From positions 1 through 9,027 of the forward strand of contig JAYSCT010000158.1 of NCBI GenBank assembly GCA_041914785.1: a stretch of 9,027 nucleotides of DNA. The letters are read 5' to 3'. Made by a program: the position numbers and the translations under genes. Position 1 is the stretch's first letter. The number at the start of each line of letters is the position of its first letter. This document shows positions 6,733-9,027 of the stretch, piece by piece. The notes below the pieces were generated by a model, which made no database searches, had not been told where the DNA came from, and saw nothing but the letters and a program-made list of their open reading frames with translations. This stretch comes from Pelomonas sp041914785. Lineage in GTDB: Bacteria > Pseudomonadota > Gammaproteobacteria > Burkholderiales > Burkholderiaceae_C.

Positions 6733-7377
6733 TCAGGCGGACGCCGATTTTAGGTGGCGACCGTGGTCGCAGTCGTCGACGACGGCGCAAACATTGCACA
6801 TGGGCTTGCGCGCCTGGCAGACGTAGCGGCCGTGCAGGATGAGCCAGTGATGGGCGTCGACGAGATAGGCCGCGGGCACGCGCTGCAGCAGGCCCAGCTC
6901 GACGGCCAGCGGCGTCTTGCCCGGCGCGAGGCCGGTGCGATTGCTGACGCGGAAGATGTGCGTGTCCACCGCCATCGTCGGCTCGCCGAAGGCGACGTTG
7001 AGGACGACGTTGGCGGTCTTGCGGCCGACGCCGGGCAGCGCCTCCAGGTCGGCGCGGCTGCGCGGCACTTCGCCGCCGTGCTGCTCGATGAGGATCTGGC
7101 AGGTCTGCAGCAGGTGCTTGGCCTTGCTGCGGTACAGGCCGATGGTCTTGACGTACGACTCGAGGCCGTCCTGGCCCAGCGCCAGGATCTGCGCCGGCGT
7201 GTTGGCGACGGCGAACAGGCGTCTTGTCGCCTTGTTGACGCCGACGTCGGTGGCCTGTGCGGACAGCAGCACCGCCGTCAGCAGCTCGAAGACGCTGGAG
7301 AACTCCAGCTCGGTCTGCGGCGCCGGGTTGGCGGCTTTCAGTGTGGCGAAGAAGCGTTCGACTTGAGCGGCGTTCAT
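6733..7377 (-). CDS. nth: Endonuclease III (DNA glycosylase/AP lyase)
   Basis: A 214-residue base-excision-repair enzyme that removes oxidised pyrimidines and cuts abasic sites by beta-elimination. From the ATG at 7377 the numbering matches E. coli Nth exactly. The helix-hairpin-helix LPGVGRKTANVVL carries catalytic Lys120, VDTHIFRV carries Asp138, and the [4Fe-4S] cluster ligands C187, C194, C197 and C203 keep the C-x6-C-x2-C-x5-C spacing. LLSAQATDVGVNK (37-49) and HHWLILHGRYVC are also conserved. An alternative ATG three codons earlier (7386) begins 2 nt after the rsxB-like stop and cannot be excluded; neither has a strong Shine-Dalgarno, consistent with coupled translation. Its place immediately after an rsxB-like gene echoes the E. 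coli rsxABCDGE-nth operon. The enzyme appears intact. Confidence 0.97.
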   Translation of the reverse strand: MNAAQVERFFATLKAANPAPQTELEFSSVFELLTAVLLSAQATDVGVNKATRRLFAVANTPAQILALGQDGLESYVKTIGLYRSKAKHLLQTCQILIEQHGGEVPRSRADLEALPGVGRKTANVVLNVAFGEPTMAVDTHIFRVSNRTGLAPGKTPLAVELGLLQRVPAAYLVDAHHWLILHGRYVCQARKPMCNVCAVVDDCDHGRHLKSASA

Positions 7378-7388
7378 GCCGCGCATTG

Positions 7389-8045
7389 TCAGCCGCGCCT
7401 GGCGCGTGCGCGGGCAAGCGCCGCTTCGATGGCGGCGCGCTTGCGGTCCAGTTGTGCCGGGTCGGTGATGTGCGACGCGGCCGGCAGGTCGGCCAGCTTG
7501 GCCTCGGCCTTGGCGGCCAGGCGGGCGTCGTTCTCCTCGGCCTCGCGGTGGCGGCGGAACTGCTTGAAGACGTAACGTTCCCGCGCTTCTTCGGCCTGGG
7601 GCTGGCTCCACGCCGCCCAGCCGGTGGCGGTGGTGACCTCGGGCATGGAGATGCAGTCCACCGGGCAGGCCGGCACGCACAGCTCGCAGCCGGTGCATTG
7701 CGCGGTGACGACGACGTGCATGGCCTTGGGCGCGCCGACGATGCAGTCGGCCGGGCAGGCCTTGATGCACAGCGTGCAGCCGATGCACCAGGCCTCGTCG
7801 ATCACGGCAAGCTGCAGCGGGCCTTCGCTGCCGTGGGCCGGGTCCAGCGCTCGCACCGGCCGGCCGGTCAGCGCCGCCAGCCGCGCGACGCCTTCGGCAC
7901 CGCCGGGCGGGCATTGGGCGATGCCGGCCTCGCCCGATGCGATGGCGCGCGCGTAGGCCGCGCAGTCGGGGTAGCCGCAACGCGTGCACTGCGTCTGCGG
8001 CAGTGCGGCGGCGATGTCTCGGGCGAGTTCGTCGGTCGTCGGCAC
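7389..8045 (-). CDS. rsxB: RnfB/RsxB-like ferredoxin, stand-alone, lacking the membrane anchor
   Basis: A 218-residue Fe-S protein. Residues 20-45 hold the C-x2-C-x4-C-x16-C cluster domain of RnfB (QTQCTRCGYPDC, then QCPPGG). Two ferredoxin motifs follow at C87/C90/C93/C97 and C117/C120/C123/C127, each ending in CP. This is the architecture of subunit B of Rnf/Rsx electron-transport complexes, which pass electrons to membrane partners; in E. coli Rsx keeps SoxR reduced. The hydrophobic N-terminal segment of E. coli RsxB is absent, so the protein should be soluble, and it has an additional charged alanine/arginine-rich C-terminal helix (about 145-218). No other rnf genes are visible. The start is a GTG at 8045-8043, with no ATG available before the first cysteine and no close Shine-Dalgarno; a hairpin lies directly upstream. 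It ends 11 nt before nth. The symbol reflects family, not proven function. Confidence 0.87.
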   Translation of the reverse strand: MPTTDELARDIAAALPQTQCTRCGYPDCAAYARAIASGEAGIAQCPPGGAEGVARLAALTGRPVRALDPAHGSEGPLQLAVIDEAWCIGCTLCIKACPADCIVGAPKAMHVVVTAQCTGCELCVPACPVDCISMPEVTTATGWAAWSQPQAEEARERYVFKQFRRHREAEENDARLAAKAEAKLADLPAASHITDPAQLDRKRAAIEAALARARARRG

Positions 8046-8062
8046 CGGCCGATTATCGGCCG
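8046..8062. repeat. Perfect inverted repeat at the phaZ stop / rsxB start junction
   Basis: CGGCCGAT-T-ATCGGCCG is a 17-bp perfect inverted repeat with a single central base. As minus-strand RNA it would fold as a CGGCCG stem with the 5-nt loop AUAAU, which contains the phaZ stop codon UAA. It ends one base before the GTG start of the rsxB-like gene. No T-rich tract follows, so it is not an ordinary intrinsic terminator. A role in translation control or as a protein site is open. Confidence 0.6.
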
Positions 8063-9027
8063 CGAGCCTTCTTCGCCGGCGTGGATCGGGCCGGGGCCGC
8101 CTGGTGCGAGGCGATGAAGCTGCGCACTTCCGGGTAGACCTTCTCGCGCCAGCGGCGGCCGGAGAAGATGCCGTAGTGGCCGGCGCCGGCCACGTCGTAG
8201 TGGAACTGGCGCGACTTCGGGATGCCGGTGCACAGCTCGTGCGCGGCCTTGGTCTGGCCGGCGCCGGAGATGTCGTCGAGCTCGCCTTCGACCGTCAGCA
8301 GCGCGGTGGTCTGGATGTCCTGCGGCCGCACCAGCTGGCCGTTCACTTGCCAGGTGCCGTTGACCAGCGCGAAGTCCTGGAACACCGTCTTGATGGTGTC
8401 GAGGTAGTACTCGGCCGGCATGTCCAGCACGGCGTTGTACTCGTCGTAGAACTTGCGGTGGGCCTCGGCGCTGTCGTCGTCGCCGCGCACGAGGTCCAGG
8501 AAGTAGTCGTAGTGCGAGGTCAGGTGGCGGTCCGGATTCATGGCCACGAAGCCGGTGTGCTGCAGGAAGCCGGGGTAGACCGCGCGGCCGGCGCCGGGGA
8601 AGTTGGGCGGCACGCGGTAGATGACGTTGTTCTCGAACCAGCTGTGGCTCTTGTTCATGGCCAGGTTGTTGACGGCCGTCGGGCTCTTGCGGGCGTCGAT
8701 GGGGCCGCCCATCATCGTCATGCTGCGCGGCGTGGCCTCGCCGGCCGAGGCCATCAGCGAGATGGCCGCCAGCACGGGCACCGTGGGCTGGCAGACGGAC
8801 ATCACGTGGCAGTCGGCGCCGCCGACGTGGCGGATGAACTCCTGCACGTAGCGGATGTAGTCGTCCAGGTGGAAGGGGCCCACTTCCAGCGGCACCATGC
8901 GTGCGTCGGTCCAGTCGGTGATGTAGACCTTGTGGTCCTTCAGCAGCTGCTTGACAGTTTCGCGCAGCAGCGTGCTGTGGTGGCCGGACAGCGGCGCCAC
9001 GACCAGCACCGTGGGCTGGTCCTTCAT
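8053..9027 (-). CDS. phaZ: Intracellular poly(3-hydroxybutyrate) depolymerase (partial, N-terminus beyond window)
   Basis: This enzyme degrades PHB storage granules in the cytoplasm. The 324 visible residues closely resemble Cupriavidus necator PhaZ1 from memory: VVAPLSGHHSTLLR, VYITDWTDARMVP, the nucleophile motif VMSVCQPTVPVLAA, MMGGPIDARKSPTAVN, TVEGELDDISGAGQT and HYGIFSGRRWRE. Catalytic Cys79, Asp251 and His284 here have the same spacing as the reported C183, D355 and H388 triad, an offset of 104. The family has about 410-420 residues, so roughly 100 N-terminal residues lie beyond the right edge; the Met at 9027 falls inside the conserved domain and is not the real start. The end is an unusual basic, proline/alanine-rich tail (last 15 residues APARSTPAKKARGR-like). 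The stop precedes the rsxB-like GTG by 7 nt, suggesting one transcript. Confidence 0.94.
   Translation of the reverse strand: MKDQPTVLVVAPLSGHHSTLLRETVKQLLKDHKVYITDWTDARMVPLEVGPFHLDDYIRYVQEFIRHVGGADCHVMSVCQPTVPVLAAISLMASAGEATPRSMTMMGGPIDARKSPTAVNNLAMNKSHSWFENNVIYRVPPNFPGAGRAVYPGFLQHTGFVAMNPDRHLTSHYDYFLDLVRGDDDSAEAHRKFYDEYNAVLDMPAEYYLDTIKTVFQDFALVNGTWQVNGQLVRPQDIQTTALLTVEGELDDISGAGQTKAAHELCTGIPKSRQFHYDVAGAGHYGIFSGRRWREKVYPEVRSFIASHQAAPARSTPAKKARGR

Noticed and set aside
7389..8045. Reading the rsxB-like gene as part of a complete Rnf complex
   Set aside because: No other Rnf subunit is present on either side; the neighbours are phaZ and nth.

Overview
The window looks like a core-chromosome segment of a high-GC beta-proteobacterium, most likely a member of the Burkholderiales (Rubrivivax/Leptothrix/Roseateles-like). 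This rests on very GC-rich coding sequence, a Cupriavidus-type intracellular PHB depolymerase, a stand-alone RsxB-like ferredoxin next to nth, and a zapB-like/zapA/6S RNA neighbourhood. The taxonomic placement is an inference. I see no phage, transposon, CRISPR, tRNA or rRNA signals.

Left part (1-2751): the 5' two thirds of rpsU (ribosomal protein S21) lies on the minus strand and runs off the left edge. A good sigma70-type promoter sits about 120 nt upstream of it. Next, also on minus, is a BaiN/HI0933-family flavoprotein. A 214-bp spacer separates it from a divergent plus-strand gene for a PAS plus degenerate-GGDEF protein, whose signature is GAQRF instead of GGDEF.

Middle (2748-4235): on minus, the 6S RNA gene ssrS (not a protein, found by its closing stem and -10 box) is followed 26 bp later by an EVE-domain protein. 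That gene is coupled by a 4-nt ATGA overlap to a TauE/SafE-family permease. The permease and the GGDEF gene converge with stop codons sharing CTAG.

Right part (4342-9027): a plus-strand M48-type membrane metallopeptidase lies between 6S RNA and zapA, in opposite orientation to both. Then comes a tight minus-strand run: phaZ (N-terminus off the right edge), rsxB-like, nth, zapB-like coiled-coil gene, zapA. Spacings are 7, 11 and 14 nt, then an ATGA overlap. This run would co-express PHB mobilisation, an Fe-S electron carrier, base-excision repair and Z-ring assembly factors.

The window is mostly conserved housekeeping sequence. I do not see convincing evidence for a new defence, mobile or biosynthetic system. 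The points most worth a second look are the unlabelled 6S RNA with its likely read-through into the EVE gene, the M48 gene placed between zapA and ssrS, the catalytically degenerate GGDEF protein, and a perfect hairpin that abuts the GTG start of the rsxB-like gene.
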